Source: Flaccisagitta enflata (lineage: Eukaryota > Chaetognatha > Sagittoidea > Aphragmophora). From it: a stretch of 64,000 bases of DNA. Below the pieces are notes generated by a model, which saw only the letters and a program-made list of their open reading frames with translations, did no database searches and was not told where the DNA came from. The DNA lies in the NCBI GenBank assembly GCA_965153355.1, contig OZ231127.1:11966001-12030000 (forward strand), given 5' to 3'. The position numbers and the translations under genes were made by a program. Of this stretch, positions 28,337 to 40,345 are shown one piece after another (within the stretch, counting starts at the first letter, position 1; each line of letters opens with the position of its first letter).

Positions 28337-28512
28337 CAGTTGAGCACCGCTCTTGCGCACCCGCTTTTAAGGCACGTCCCCTTCGGCATAAAGCCTTTAA
28401 GCAATGCACTTGCTATCCTACTGAAGATTCTGTAGTTACTTATAAAATATCATTCGAAATAAGGCACAATTTTATCCAATCTCTTGACATTCGCTCTAGT
28501 GTTACTTAACTG
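28337..28512. mobile_element. CAGTTGAGC-type TA-flanked MITE, 176 bp
   Basis: The left end CAGTTGAGCACCGCTC and the inverted right end (TTAACTG) are bordered by TA on both sides. Internal AAGGCA blocks match the copies at 11149 and 38709. Confidence 0.78.
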
Positions 28513-28574
28513 TATGTTTAAAGTTTGGCACGTAATCTTTACTGGACGGGAAAAAGAAACCCTTGAATTAAGCC

Positions 28575-28576
<2 letters not shown>

Positions 28577-28622
<46 letters not shown>
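28577..28622. repeat. (CT)n microsatellite
   Basis: A perfect CT array. Confidence 0.97.
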
Positions 28623-28623
<1 letters not shown>

Positions 28624-28675
28624 CAAGTCAGTCTCTGGGAATTCATAAAATTCATGAATCGTTAATCACAATTTA

Positions 28676-29080
28676 TGACGACCGATAACCATCGTTGACT
28701 CCATCATTGTCGCCATCGTCGTCGTCATCGTCGTCGTCATCGTCATCGTTATCGTCGTCGTCATCTTTGTTGTCATCATCATCGTCATCGCAATCGTCAT
28801 CATCGACGCCTTCGTCATCGTGGTAGTCGCCGAAATTACCGTTGTATCGACATCCGCTGGCCAACGTGTTTTTTCGATGAAGAATCTTCCTCGTATTACG
28901 TATTTTTTGTTGCTGACGTCACATCCGATATCGTTGTCGTTATCATCATCGTTGTCGTTACCATCATCGTTATCATCATCGTTACCATCATCGTCATCGT
29001 TATTGTCATCGCCGTTTTCATCGTCATTGTCGTCAGATTCTACGTCATCGTTGTCTCCATCGTCGTCTTCAACGTCATTC
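28676..29080. repeat. (ATC/GTC)n degenerate trinucleotide arrays
   Basis: Two stretches (28690-28830 and 28920-29080) of TCGTCATCGTTATC-like repeats separated by about 90 bp of ordinary DNA. Confidence 0.88.
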
Positions 29081-29175
29081 TGATGTTTAACAACTTAGAT
29101 AAGTTGATCTACTACTATGCGAAAGCTTTTTAATGGCAGTAATTAATTGATTAAAGTAATGAGTATGATTAGGCT

Positions 29176-29350
29176 TGCAGGCCTGATACGCGGCTACCGT
29201 AATCGTGTGAGAGTGGGCTAGGACAGTCATGAATGAACTTATCAACATCTCTGGAAAGCAGCACTGGAGCAGTGATGAAGAAAACCAACCACGTATACTG
29301 GACCGAATGCCCGACCGATTGACCGACCGATCGACCGACCGATCGATCAA
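29176..29350 (-). mobile_element. Hairpin/(GTCY)n element, old reversed copy
   Basis: GCCTGATACGCGGCTACCG, AGTGGGC and (GACCGATC)n appear in the order expected for a reversed copy. The terminal hairpin is not preserved. Confidence 0.68.
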
Positions 29351-29846
29351 CACCAGCTAGCCTAGCGTGTCTTAATGATTGAAATATAGCTCCCCTTACG
29401 ATCGAAGCAGACAATACATTGACATGACATTGACAGGAGTCTTACACAAAAATGATCCAATGGCATGGCCCAATGTGGAGGATCGCATGGCCTCTCTGAA
29501 AATCAGATGCCGATTCATGCTTATCAAGCCTGGTTAGCAACAACAACCAACACCAGCTTGAATTGAGTGATCTAGAGAAAGGCTACCTTAATCTAAAAGA
29601 AAAAAAAACATTGTCAATGGTGAGTGAGTTTACTATCATTTATGAAAACATAATTCATAAAATATTCAATTTCATTAATACTAATGGAAAAAATGCCAAT
29701 CAAACAAAATATATCTAAATCAGAAACGGTAACTTAAAAACTGAAAATGAACGTGCAGAAAAACATATTCACTCTCTATCAATAACGTCATTAAAATGAT
29801 GGCAGAAGTACGATGATATGATATAGTACAGTAAAAAGAGTGAATG
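29351..29846. other. No gene seen
   Basis: AT-rich DNA of ordinary complexity. Confidence 0.5.
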
Positions 29847-29847
29847 A

Positions 29848-29935
<88 letters not shown>

Positions 29936-29980
29936 AAAAAAGAAAGAAAGAAAGAGAGAAAGAAAGAAAGAAAGAAAGAG

Positions 29981-30039
<59 letters not shown>

Positions 30040-30072
30040 ACGAAACAAAGAAAGAAAGAGAGAAAGAGAGAA
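29847..30072. repeat. (AAAG)n microsatellite
   Basis: AAAG units with AGAG variants, ending directly at a composite element. Confidence 0.97.
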
Positions 30073-30087
30073 AGAGAGAAAGAGAAA

Positions 30088-30613
30088 TAGTCGCAAAAGC
30101 GTTACATGGTCAGCGGTACCCGATGCCCCTATGTTATGTGTGCAACAATTCATCCTATGTAAAATTCACACAACTATCCAAATAAGATAGATAGGCCAGA
30201 TTTGGGATTTGAGAGGCCTGACTGGGGGTCTGAAAGGCCTGCATTGAGGTTTGAGAGGCTTCATTTTGGATCTGAGGCTTTATTTGAGATCTGAAAGGCC
30301 TAATTTAGGGTCTGAAAGGTCTAATGTATGGTCTCAAAGGCCTAACTTAAGGTCTGAGAGGCTTAATAAGGGGTCTGGAAAGTCTGATTATGGATCAAGG
30401 AGGCCAAATTTTGGGTCTTCAAGGCTAGGATCTGGCCCTCAAGGCTGGGATTTGGGTCTCGAGACTGGGATTTTGGCCTTGAGACTGGAATTTAGGCCTC
30501 GAGACTGGGATTTGAGGGGGGGGACGAAGAAGAAGAAGATGAAGGAGAAGGAGAAAATCCCCCATACGTGTGAAAGCAGAGGTCATCGACCCCTTTGGGG
30601 CCGCTGCCCAAAA
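30088..30613 (+). mobile_element. Composite minisatellite-bearing element, copy 3
   Basis: It starts TAGTCGCAAAAGCG, then TACATGGTCAGCGGTACCCG. About fourteen ~23-bp units of the form GGTCTGAGAGGCCTAATT follow. The arm GGAGAAAATCCCCCATACG comes next, and the end GACCCCTTTGGGGCCGCTGC is followed by CCAAAA. Both outer ends are present, so this is the clearest full copy. It sits between two (AAAG)n arrays. Confidence 0.82.
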
Positions 30614-30990
<377 letters not shown>

Positions 30991-31253
30991 GAAGTGAGTA
31001 AGAAAGAGTGATAGAGCGATTGAGAGATTGAGAGATTGAAGGAGAAAGAGAGAAAGGGTGCGTAAGAGAATCCGTGTCCATCTGTTAGAATTCGTGCTAT
31101 TGGTCCCCAAAGGCCGATACTCGAGTCCCAATTGAAAAGGTAAGTGCCATTGAGTGGAAGTTGAGAACACAAGGAGCTAAACCCGTTGGTCATAAAGGAA
31201 TGTAGGGTTGACTGGGTTTTCTCAATGTTCAATTCTATTTTCAACACTGTTCC

Positions 31254-31256
<3 letters not shown>

Positions 31257-31343
<87 letters not shown>

Positions 31344-31408
31344 TGTGTGTCTGTGTGTGTGTGTCTGTGTGTGTGTGTCTGTGTGTGTTTGTGTGTGTTT
31401 GTGTGTGT
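31257..31408. repeat. (GT)n microsatellite
   Basis: GT array with CTGT interruptions at the right. Confidence 0.97.
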
Positions 31409-31991
31409 TTTTGTACGTATGTATAAATGTAATAGCGAACATATACAAGTATGTGTTTTAAAACATGTGTACATGCGTTTTTGTGTGTCTGTTCATCTCT
31501 CAGTGAATCTGTATCATTCTTATTTACTCCCTCTTCAGTCATGCCTTGCGGTCTGCTGCTGAAGGCTGCTATGGCACGATGAAGACGTCGAGTTGCGTTA
31601 AAAGGCACCTACAAGAATGACTGATTTCAACGACCTTTGACCACACCGCTTTAAAAATTCCTCAGACGACGATGTTGAGCCTTAAAGCTAATTCTCTTTG
31701 CTTCCCCCTTCATTCTCAAAATCCGTTTCAATTGCCTAATTTCTACGCAGCTTTAGCTAAGTTAATCTGGGTCAACTTTTCGAGATGTCTGAGCTCAGAC
31801 CGCTTTTTGATCTGAAAGAATTCTCAACCGTGTCGCCGGCATTTTAATTATACAGTAATGGATGTAATGATTCTGAAGGCTCTGAGCAATCCACGTAGAT
31901 CCTAAACCTATCATGTAATACTACTGGGCGCTTTATGAATAGCTTTTTATCGAGTAACAAAGGCTTATCTCCACTTCAGCACCCCCAAAAC
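31409..31991. other. No gene seen
   Basis: Ordinary complexity, with no feature recognised before the MITE. Confidence 0.5.
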
Positions 31992-32127
31992 TAGGAATGT
32001 GGAAGCGATTGACCGCTTCCATTTCGGTGGGTGGGAGAGCTACTAGTATTTGAACTACAAAATGGAAGCGGAAGCGGAAGCGGAAGCTGTGGAAGCGGCA
32101 TGAAAATCGACCGCTTCCACATCCCTA
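31992..32127. mobile_element. hAT-type MITE, second copy
   Basis: 136 bp, opposite orientation to the copy at 2377. It ends with CCACATCCCTA and begins TAGGAATGTGGAAGCG. It is flanked by the exact 8-bp duplication CCCAAAAC (31984-31991, 32128-32135). It carries four GGAAGC units where the 2377 copy has three or four, and the same TACTAGTAGCT core. Confidence 0.9.
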
Positions 32128-32135
32128 CCCAAAAC

Positions 32136-33086
32136 CAACCCTTACCACCACACATAAATGAATTTTTTTAAATTTCATAAACATCTATTTAAACACCCAT
32201 GTCAAGTACAGAGTCGCAACGCCACTACGTGACTATTGATTGATTTGTATTCACACAAGGATGTGTAGTACAATGACAAAGTTGAAAAAAAAGTAATACG
32301 ATCACGTAAATAGTACACATAAATAATTCACATAATTCACAATTGCTGCACGCAATACTCATGTTATGGCAAATGTCAAGAAAAGGCAAGTGAGCAGGGG
32401 TAGAACTAGCCATTTATTTAATGATTCAAATTCAACAAAACTATACACTACTGTATGGCTTATGAAGTTACATATACGAATCCATAGAAGAATTTTGTTA
32501 ACTGAGCTCATTTTTCATGCAAATTAAGCTTAATTAGACAGATTTTGTACACAAAAAAAATGCAAAATTAAGCATATTGTAGCAAAAAATCAATATGAGA
32601 ATATTTTTTACCTCAATTATGTTTAAACGCAATAGTATGAGGGTGTTTCATGAAAAAAAATCGAAATTTCATGAATTTTCAAAAAAATCTCTATAAGCAC
32701 CATATTTGGTTGGTTGGGCAGTGCTGTATAAATTTGTTCGGCCAAGCTCTTCTTCATGCTAGTAATGTAGATACTCTTCAACAACTTTCATGCAAAATTT
32801 CAGCCAAATCGGCTAACTCATTCAAAAGTTATGCCACTTTTTCGTTTTTTCATCTGGTAGGTTGGTTGGGCTGGTTGGGCCGGTTGGACTCATTTTCAGA
32901 AGACCAACTTTTTTGGCCTGATCTCTCTTGGTAAAGTCTGTTTTCCCGCAAAAAATCATGGGTGTAGCTCAAAGGGTTCATGAGATATGGGCATTTTCGT
33001 AAATTGGACAAATTGTTTTTTTTTTCATTCAAAGTCCGCGAAATCTTGACTTCCGCTAAGAAGAAAATAACTACGAAGATCGTCCA
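32136..33086. other. No gene seen
   Basis: AT-rich DNA. Short frames at 32650-32934 show no family signal; a GGTTGGTTGGGCTGG stretch near 32860 is low-complexity. Confidence 0.5.
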
Positions 33087-33088
33087 AC

Positions 33089-33323
33089 GAGCGTATCAAT
33101 TCTGTTCACACTTCAGGACTGACGAAATGTAAAATTTCATTGTGACTGAACGCCTGGGAGGTAAGGCCTCAAATTTTCAGTGTAGACTCAAAATTTCACG
33201 CTCTTTCACGTGGTGTGGTCAGATTTCATGTAAAGTGTGTCATTGCCACGCCATAGTGGCATATCTTAAGCGTTAGGTATGGCTTAGGAACAAATTTGGG
33301 GGTGTGCGCGAATTGATACGCTC
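33089..33323. mobile_element. Short inverted-repeat element (MITE-like)
   Basis: GAGCGTATCAATTC at 33089-33102 is matched exactly by its inverted copy at 33310-33323. No clear target duplication. 235 bp. Confidence 0.5.
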
Positions 33324-33360
33324 CAAGAAAATTTTTTTTTCGGGACCAAAGAATCGACGA

Positions 33361-33660
33361 GAGTAGTGGAACCTCATTGGGGTGGGGCAGGGGAGTGGGA
33401 GTTGGGGGAAGTAAGGTCAGGTATGGGACCAGAGAATGGACACGAATAGTGGACTAAGGAGGGAGCGATGGAACCTCATCGGGGTGGGGTAGGGGAGTGG
33501 GAGTTGGGGGAAGTAAGGTCAGGTATGGGACCAGAGAATGGACACGAATAGTGGACTAAGGAGGGAGCGATGGAACCTCATCGGGGTGGGGCAGGGGAAT
33601 GGGAGTTTGGGGAAGTAAGGGCAGGAATAGGACTGGAAGCAGGAGGAGAGAGAAGGGGGT
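33361..33660. repeat. ~102-bp minisatellite, about 2.5 units
   Basis: G-rich units running from GGAACCTCATCGGGGTGGGG to GAATAGTGGACTAAGGAG, with near-identical second and third units. Confidence 0.88.
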
Positions 33661-34290
33661 GGCTAACCAGGGAGTTCATGATGAAGCCTTGAGGGTTTAA
33701 ATCATTTTTTTGCGAGACAGCATCGGCAAATCAAATCATGAATGAATTAAGTTTGCGTGCCAAAGTCACTGCCAATACCTACCTACTGAATGCAACTCTT
33801 CTCTTTCCTTTTTTTTCTGCATAGCTTTTTTTTTTAACTGTTGCGTCTGTTTTTCGGTCACAGACTCTCAATTTTGCGCCATTTTGTACTTTCATTTGTA
33901 ATTCTTTTCAGATTGATTTTTGGTTTTACAAAAGATAGGTGATTTCATGATTGCCAATGAGTGGGCGGAAGCAAAAATTCCCGTCTCTCAATCTCTCGCT
34001 CTCTCTCTCTCTCTCTTTCTCTCTCGCTCTCTCTGCTTCTCATTTTCTCGAATTTCATTACTGTTAATGACGCTTTTAACAATTTTCGGTGTTTTACCTT
34101 TTTGTTTTTGTTGTCTAGTCGTTTTCTTTTCTCTTTTTCTCTCTCTCTCAAGAGTCACTCTTTCATTTCGCCCCTCTTCACTTTCTCAAGTGAGTCTGTG
34201 GGGATTCTTTAAGCTTTTCGCATCAAAAAGTGAGAAGAAAGATTTGAAATTCTATCATCGTGAATCACCAACTATTTTTGAGCTTTTTCT
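33661..34290. other. No gene seen
   Basis: C/T-rich DNA with short (CT)n stretches at 33990-34030 and 34130-34150. Confidence 0.5.
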
Positions 34291-34292
34291 TG

Positions 34293-34508
34293 TTTTCAGT
34301 CGCGGACTCGCGATTCTTTGAGAGGCTTTGCCCGTCCATTGCTCCGTCTGTTGGGCCGTCCGTTGGTCTGTCCGTGATGCTTTCGTGAAAAAGCGCATTT
34401 TAGACGCTGTAGTTGTGAAGTAGAGAGGCTAGAGAGACGGGGGGGGGGTGTGTGCGCTTGCCCCCCCCCCCCCGTCCGCGACGATATTGTAACTCCGGGT
34501 TACTTGTT
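34293..34508 (+). mobile_element. Hairpin element, subfamily 2
   Basis: A T run, the hairpin GTCGCG-GACT-CGCGAT, TTGAGAGGCTTTGCCCGTCC, GTCC/GTCTG repeats, a body with GCGCATTTTAGACGC, G and C runs, and the ending ACGATATTGTAACTCC plus TTACTTGTT. The same layout recurs at 61565-61817. Confidence 0.72.
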
Positions 34509-34679
34509 ATTCCTCTGTTGCTTCGTCTTGTCAACTTACCAGGCTTGCTCTTTGGTCTGTCCGTCACTCAATTTTTAATTCAGTCTCCTTTGTTGTTGAA
34601 GTAATTTTTGACCAATACTTATTACTATTTACATTTCACAATGATATTTCTTTGCCTCCTTTCTTCCCTTTCTTTCTCT

Positions 34680-34710
34680 CTTTCTTCCTTTCTTTCTTTC
34701 TTTCTTTCTT

Positions 34711-34778
<68 letters not shown>

Positions 34779-34800
34779 ACTTTCTTTCTTTCTCTCTTTC
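34680..34800. repeat. (CTTT)n microsatellite
   Basis: CTTT array with minor variants; T/C-rich tail to 34915. Confidence 0.95.
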
Positions 34801-35049
34801 TTTCCATCTCTCTGCGTTTCTTCCTTGCTCCAGTCCTTCCCCTACTCTCTTTTTTTTTTTCTTACTTTCTTTCCTTCTTTCTTACCTCGCTTTTTCCTTT
34901 CCTTTTCCGTGTCTGTCTTTGAGTTAAAAAAATTCGTCCAACCATTTTAATCCTTTTCAATTTCATTACTTTTCCTGTGAAGCGGAAAAACTCTTCCTTT
35001 TAGCTGCCGACAAAAGTAGAAAACAAGGTTGAGCATGCCTTCTCCTCGT

Positions 35050-35345
35050 TTAAAAGCTACCTTCACATTTCCTATAAGCCGCCATCACATTGCCTTTATG
35101 CTGCCATCACATTGCCTTTATGCTGCCATCACATTGCCTTCGAGATGGCCTCACATTGCCTTTTCTTTGTTTTAACGCTTCCTCTAAGTTGCCTTCACAT
35201 ATCCTTCAAGTTGACCTCTTATTGCCTTCAAGCTGGCCTCACATTGCCTTCGAGCTGGCCTCACATTGCCTTCGAGCTGGCCTCACATTGCCTTCAAGCT
35301 GCCATCACATTGCCTTCGAGCTGGCCTCACCTTGCCTTCTCGTCG
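35050..35345. repeat. ~22-bp minisatellite (CACATTGCCTTCRAGCTGGC)
   Basis: About thirteen units of CTCACATTGCCTTCGAGCTG and CATCACATTGCCTTTATGCT types. Confidence 0.9.
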
Positions 35346-35427
35346 TTTCTTTGCTTCCTTTCGCCTTCTGCGTATCATCTCAGTTTAACGATTCCCAACA
35401 GTGGGAAAGCGTTCAAGGTGGAAAGGA

Positions 35428-35590
35428 GACAGCACAACACCAAATTCAGAATCAGCAAGAACACATTCAAGGCAGAAAGGAGAGAGCACAACACCAAATT
35501 CAGAATCAGCGAGAACACATTCAAGGCAGAAAGGAGACAGCACAACACCAAATTCAGAATCACTCACACGTAAAAAGAGAAAAAAAAATA
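35428..35590. repeat. 54-bp minisatellite, three units
   Basis: Starts at 35428, 35482 and 35536 with AGCACAACACCAAATTCAG cores. The period is divisible by three, so all frames repeat the same 18 residues; no other coding evidence. Confidence 0.9.
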
Positions 35591-35809
35591 TGTTTTTAGT
35601 GACTCATCTTTTTTTCACCTTTCGTCTTGTCTTTGGAAACCTTTTTTTTAAATCTTTCTGTCTGTCCTTCTGTCCGTCTGTTTTGAAGACGTCAATTGGA
35701 TTCCTTTTGGTTCACCTTTTTCAACAACATCTAAAATATGAACCCAGGGAGACGGGAACTAAAACAAGGCCAACACCTATAAGTCGCGTGCGGGACATAA
35801 ATAACTCAG

Positions 35810-36060
35810 GAAGACTCAAATTGACTTAAAATGACTTAAGAGGACTTATAATGACTTAAGAGGACTTAAAACATAAAAAGACATAAAATGATGATAAATG
35901 TCTTATACGACTAAATGGACCAAATTGACTTAAGTGACTCAATATAAAGTCAAATGACTTAAAATGATTTACAATGACTTAAAATGAATAAGAATGACGT
36001 ATAATGACTCAGAATGACATAGAATGGCCTAAAATGACTAAGAATAAGTAAAAGTAATAA
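35810..36060. repeat. ~10-bp minisatellite (ATGACTTAAA)n
   Basis: AAAATGACTTA-type units, degenerate, running into a reversed hairpin element as at 1-214. Confidence 0.85.
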
Positions 36061-36073
36061 AAAAATAAAGTTT

Positions 36074-36138
36074 GACCGACGGACGAATGGACGGACGGAC
36101 GGACAAAGCGGGTTGTAGAGTCGCGTGCACACGACTAA
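36074..36138 (-). mobile_element. Hairpin/(GTCY)n element, reversed fragment
   Basis: (GACGGACG)n, AAAGCGGGTTGTAGAG, TCGCGTGCACACGAC and AAG. Only the GTCY block and hairpin end are present. Confidence 0.78.
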
Positions 36139-36171
36139 GAATACTCGGGACAATTGAACCTAATGAGCGTC

Positions 36172-36392
<221 letters not shown>

Positions 36393-36572
36393 GGCAATCG
36401 GGTAAAGTTCGATGGTAAGTGCCAAAATTGTCGATCTTGGATATCTAAGATGACTACGAGGTCGAAAGTAAGTTAGCCTCTCATCAAAGTTCTCCATCTC
36501 ACTTTCAATACTTTCTCGCATCGAAAGGGGGGGGGCGGAATCGCATACCGTCTCGTTCTAACTCACCTTTTT

Positions 36573-37067
36573 GGGCAGCGGCCCCAAAGGGCCGATATCC
36601 TTTAGGACACGGGGGGAGATTTCCAGATGTCCGTCTTTCCATCTGTCCATCTGTCCATCAGTCTATCGAGGCCCTGAATCAGAACTCTCAGGCATGATTT
36701 TTTACCCTCCAAGCCCTGAAATTAGCCCTCCCAGCCCTCCAGAACCCAAGTCTGCCCACTAGACCTCAAATCTACCCTCCTGACCTCGGATCTTCCCTCC
36801 TGACTTCTTTTCAGCCCTCAAGGGTTCAAATCATCCCTCCGTGCCTCGAGTCTGCCCTCCAGGCTTCAAATCAGCCATCCAGACCTCAACTTTTCCCTCA
36901 AAGCCTCAAATCTGCCATCTTCAAATTAGCTATCGGTGCCCCTAAGGACATCTGGAAATTCACCCTGGTGGTCAACAGCACATTGGCATGCTCTCACATA
37001 ACTTCTTCACTTGATCACTCTAAGCAGGGCATCGGGTACCGCTGACCATGTGCGATCCTTGGACGAC
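36573..37067 (-). mobile_element. Composite minisatellite-bearing element, copy 4
   Basis: The end GGGCAGCGGCCCCAAAGGGC is followed by the arm GGGGGGAGATTTCCAGATGT. About ten ~21-bp units of the type CCCTCCAGACCTCAAATCTG follow. The inverted arm ACATCTGGAAATTCACCC comes next, then the other end GCAGGGCATCGGGTACCGC followed by TGACCATGTGCGATCC. Both ends are present in reverse order to copy 3. Confidence 0.82.
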
Positions 37068-37346
37068 TAGTTCAGTCTCATCTTTTGCATTTTTGTCTTT
37101 CTTTGTGTGCAACATTCAGTCTGTTTGTCTGTCTATCATTTAATCTATCAGATAGATAAACTGATTCTATCTGGGACCTTCAGTCTTTCAGTCTTCCGTC
37201 TTTTTGTCTATTTGTATGAATCCTGTTGGAATGTTGTGGCTTTAATCATTTCAAACAATCGTTGCAAAATTGCAGAGAAAAGCGATCATGAAAAACGAAA
37301 ATGAATAAGTTCCCGGAGCGCTGAATAAGTCGAGTGATAAAAAAGA
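37068..37346. other. No gene seen
   Basis: Ordinary complexity. Confidence 0.5.
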
Positions 37347-37440
37347 TTTTTATTCGCGTGCTACGCGACTCTATAAGCCACTTTTTGGTTGGTTGGTCGG
37401 TCGGTCGGTCCATCCGTCGGTCGGTCAGTCCGTCATAAAA
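37347..37440 (+). mobile_element. Hairpin/(GTCY)n element, 5' fragment
   Basis: TTTTTATTCGCGTGCTACGCG then ACTCTATAAGCCAC and (GGTCGGTC)n; the body is absent. Confidence 0.75.
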
Positions 37441-37722
37441 CTGTTTTAAAGGCTTTTTTGAGCGTTTTTTTTTATGTCTGAATGGTAGAAAGGAAACTTT
37501 GTGGAGTAAACAACAATTTCAAATGTCTCTTTGAAGAAAAAAAATGTTTGTCTGTCTGTCTACCTGACTTTTACCTGACTTATGTTTAATTTTAGAACCA
37601 TTGAGCCAATAGAGCATTTTGTGTCATTTCGGCGCATAGTGGGCCATCAAATCCACGGCATTGGCGACAATCTGCTTCGGAAGCAAAAACGTTTTTCATT
37701 TGTAGTTCAACTAAGAATAAAT

Positions 37723-37871
<149 letters not shown>

Positions 37872-38129
37872 GGTGCAGTGGGAGGTGAAATTGAGAATTT
37901 TTTGGTCAAAAATGTGTGCATTTCATTTCCGTTTTAGCATGAAATCACGATTAATTTTTCTAATTCACTGGAGCACAAATTTTAATAAAGCCAGTTTTTT
38001 CTCTTTCCTCTAAAGCACGATGTCGTGCTTGAGTGAAAACAAGTTCAACTTAAGCACGAATTTTGTAATTAGTGGAGGTAAGGGTGTAGAAGTGAATGCC
38101 TCTTCATTTTTTTAAAGCATGCACGCGCA

Positions 38130-38282
<153 letters not shown>

Positions 38283-38708
38283 CCAATCCGAGCACAGCGG
38301 GTACATCAACAGTAGCTAATAGCGGGAATAATTAAATGAAATATAACGTTGTTGGTTTCTTTAACAGATAGCTAGAAAGCTTGTGCATGTTATAAGGAAG
38401 GGGCCGTTAAAACTTCCGCTGCGCGGCACCTTATAACGTGTGCCATTTGGCTGGCGCCATATATGTCCGAGTCTGAGAGCTTTCTCAAATGAACTGGACG
38501 CCATTTGATAAGATAAGTTTAACGATCGAAAGCAAATCTTGTCTCACTTCAAGATCTGGACGTCTGTCCAGAATATTCAAATCAATCTTACGCGTCAGCA
38601 TAAAAGGAAAAGACCTGATTAACTGCCAGATAAAAACGGAAATGTAAATTGTAAGTGTGACTCGACCGCGACAGCGGAAATTCCGACCGTTTACGAGATA
38701 CCCGCGTA

Positions 38709-38882
38709 CAGTGGAGCACCACTAGAGCGCATCCGCTAATAAGGCATGCCCGCATATGAGGCATACAACCTGTGGTTCTAAGCGAAATTTTTGTAGTTGT
38801 TTCTACAATGGCAATAAGGCAGCTTCACTATAGGGCATAATTTTTACCAGTCCCTCGGCATGCGCTCTAGTGAAGCTCAACA
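38709..38882. mobile_element. CAGTTGAGC-type MITE, third copy
   Basis: Left end CAGTGGAGCACCACTAGAGC after TA 38707-38708; right end GCGCTCTAGTGAAGCTCAAC is inverted. The right TA is lost. Internal AATAAGGCA blocks are shared with the 28337 copy. Confidence 0.75.
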
Positions 38883-39054
38883 GAAGTGAGACAATGTTAT
38901 TTTCTATGTAAAATTGTAAGATGAAGTGTGATTACCTATCGTTGAAAGCATACTTTTAAAAGCACTGTTTTCATCACTGATAATGGTTAAGTTATCAGTG
39001 TTATGTGATGATAACGCACTTTGCATCCGATCAAATGGACAAATGGACAAATCG

Positions 39055-39450
39055 GCAAATAGACAGACACACTAACAAACAAACTAGAATACAAACAAAC
39101 AAATCTACAAACAAACAAATAAAAAACAAACAAACAGACAAATAATCAAACAAACAAACAAACAAAAACATCAACAACAAAAAAACACCGACAAGCAAAC
39201 AAACAAACAAACAAACAAACAAACAAACAAACAAACAGACAAAAACAAACCAACCAACCAACCAACCAACAAACAAACAAACAAACAAACAAACAAAAAT
39301 GAACAAACAAACAAACAAACAAACAAACAAACAAACAAACAAACAAACAAACAAACAAACAAACAAACAAACAAACAAACAAACAAAAATAAACCAACCA
39401 ACCAACAAACAAACAAACAAACAAACAAACAAACAAACAAACAAACAAAC
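39055..39450. repeat. (AAAC)n array, left of the LTR-type element
   Basis: AAAC repeats with AACC and AAAAT variants. The same repeat on the same strand resumes at 52797. Reverse-strand frames of Cys-Leu-Phe-Val are by-products. Confidence 0.95.
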
Positions 39451-39734
39451 CCCTTAGCCCTGCCAGTATATCATCTGAGCCACCCCAACCCCTCTCCCCA
39501 TTAGCTCACGTAGATATTCATCCTCTTCTCTGCCCATTAAGATCGCGGCTTTATAAGGAAGAGTATATCCTCATCTTGACCTGGATTCATCCATTCATTC
39601 TCCTGAGCATCTTCACTGTGTTCTTCTCCAAATACATGTATATCTCTACCAACACCAGAGACCATTCTATTTATTGGAGTTATAGGATGCATAGTGCCAG
39701 GGAGACACATAGGAAGGGCCGCTCCCCCTCCGAG
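39451..39734 (+). repeat. Left terminal direct repeat (LTR-like)
   Basis: 284 bp from CCCTTAGCCCTGCCAG to CTCCCCCTCCGAG. It contains a TATA-like TTTATAAGG at about 39551-39558. An AATAAA signal was not seen. A reverse-strand frame crosses it but is not supported otherwise. Confidence 0.85.
39552..39557 (+). promoter_or_regulatory. TATA-like motif in the left terminal repeat
   Basis: TATAAG inside GGCTTTATAAGGAAG, on the same strand as gag. The matching site in the right repeat is 52614-52619. Function inferred. Confidence 0.45.
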
Positions 39735-39761
39735 TGGCACCCTTATATGTGGGGCTCGAAC
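39735..39761 (+). promoter_or_regulatory. Candidate primer binding site (tRNA-Lys-like)
   Basis: Directly after the left repeat the sequence starts TGGCACCC and, after seven bases, continues TGGGGCTCGAAC. Animal tRNA-Lys (CUU) complements start TGGCGCCC and, four bases later, read TGGGGCTCGAAC. The match is in two blocks with a 3-base length difference, so the site may be imperfect or coincidental. Confidence 0.5.
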
Positions 39762-40107
39762 AGTATGCAACCCCTTTATTCCCATACATAGTATGAGCTA
39801 ACCGGCGCACTTTTTTTTTTCACACCTCGGAACCGGCTTTTTTTTTCTCTCGATCTTCGACCAGCTGTCTGTCTGCTCTTGTCTGTCGGTCGGTCGGTCG
39901 GTCGGTCAGTCGGTCGGTCGGTCTCTCTCTCTCTCTCTCTCTCTGCTTGCCTCGTCATCGTTAGGGTAACGGAAAAGTTTTAAAAAAAAAAAGTTTAAAA
40001 ACTTTTTGAAATTTGAATTTTCTCCTCGTTTTCTTACGTCGATCTTTTCTTCTACACTGAAAAAGAGTGCACGAAAATTATTGAGGTCACCAACACTAAA
40101 ACAAAGA

Positions 40108-40240
40108 GGCCGCATACACAGACAGTCTAGTAGCGTGACTGTGGGCAGGGGCAGTGCTACAACGGTTGTCTGAGAAAAAAGATGAACTACAGAACTGACC
40201 CACTGATGGACTAGCAAATTTAGTCGCATGCACGCGACTG
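40108..40240 (-). mobile_element. Hairpin/(GTCY)n element, reversed, nested
   Basis: GGCCGCATACACAGACAG, GTGGGCAGGGGC and CTGACCCACTGATGGAC appear in reversed order and end with the hairpin AGTCGCATGCACGCGACT, then (AC)n. Confidence 0.7.
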
Positions 40241-40241
40241 G

Positions 40242-40345
<104 letters not shown>

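Noticed and set aside
39735-39765. A reversed tRNA gene fragment
   Set aside because: The T-arm-like GTTCGAGCCCC on the minus strand lacks a pairing T stem and no other tRNA arms were found.
39537-39785. Reverse-strand 82-residue frame across the left terminal repeat
   Set aside because: It looks complex, but the same sequence occurs in the right repeat, lies antisense to gag and TATA, and has no recognised family.
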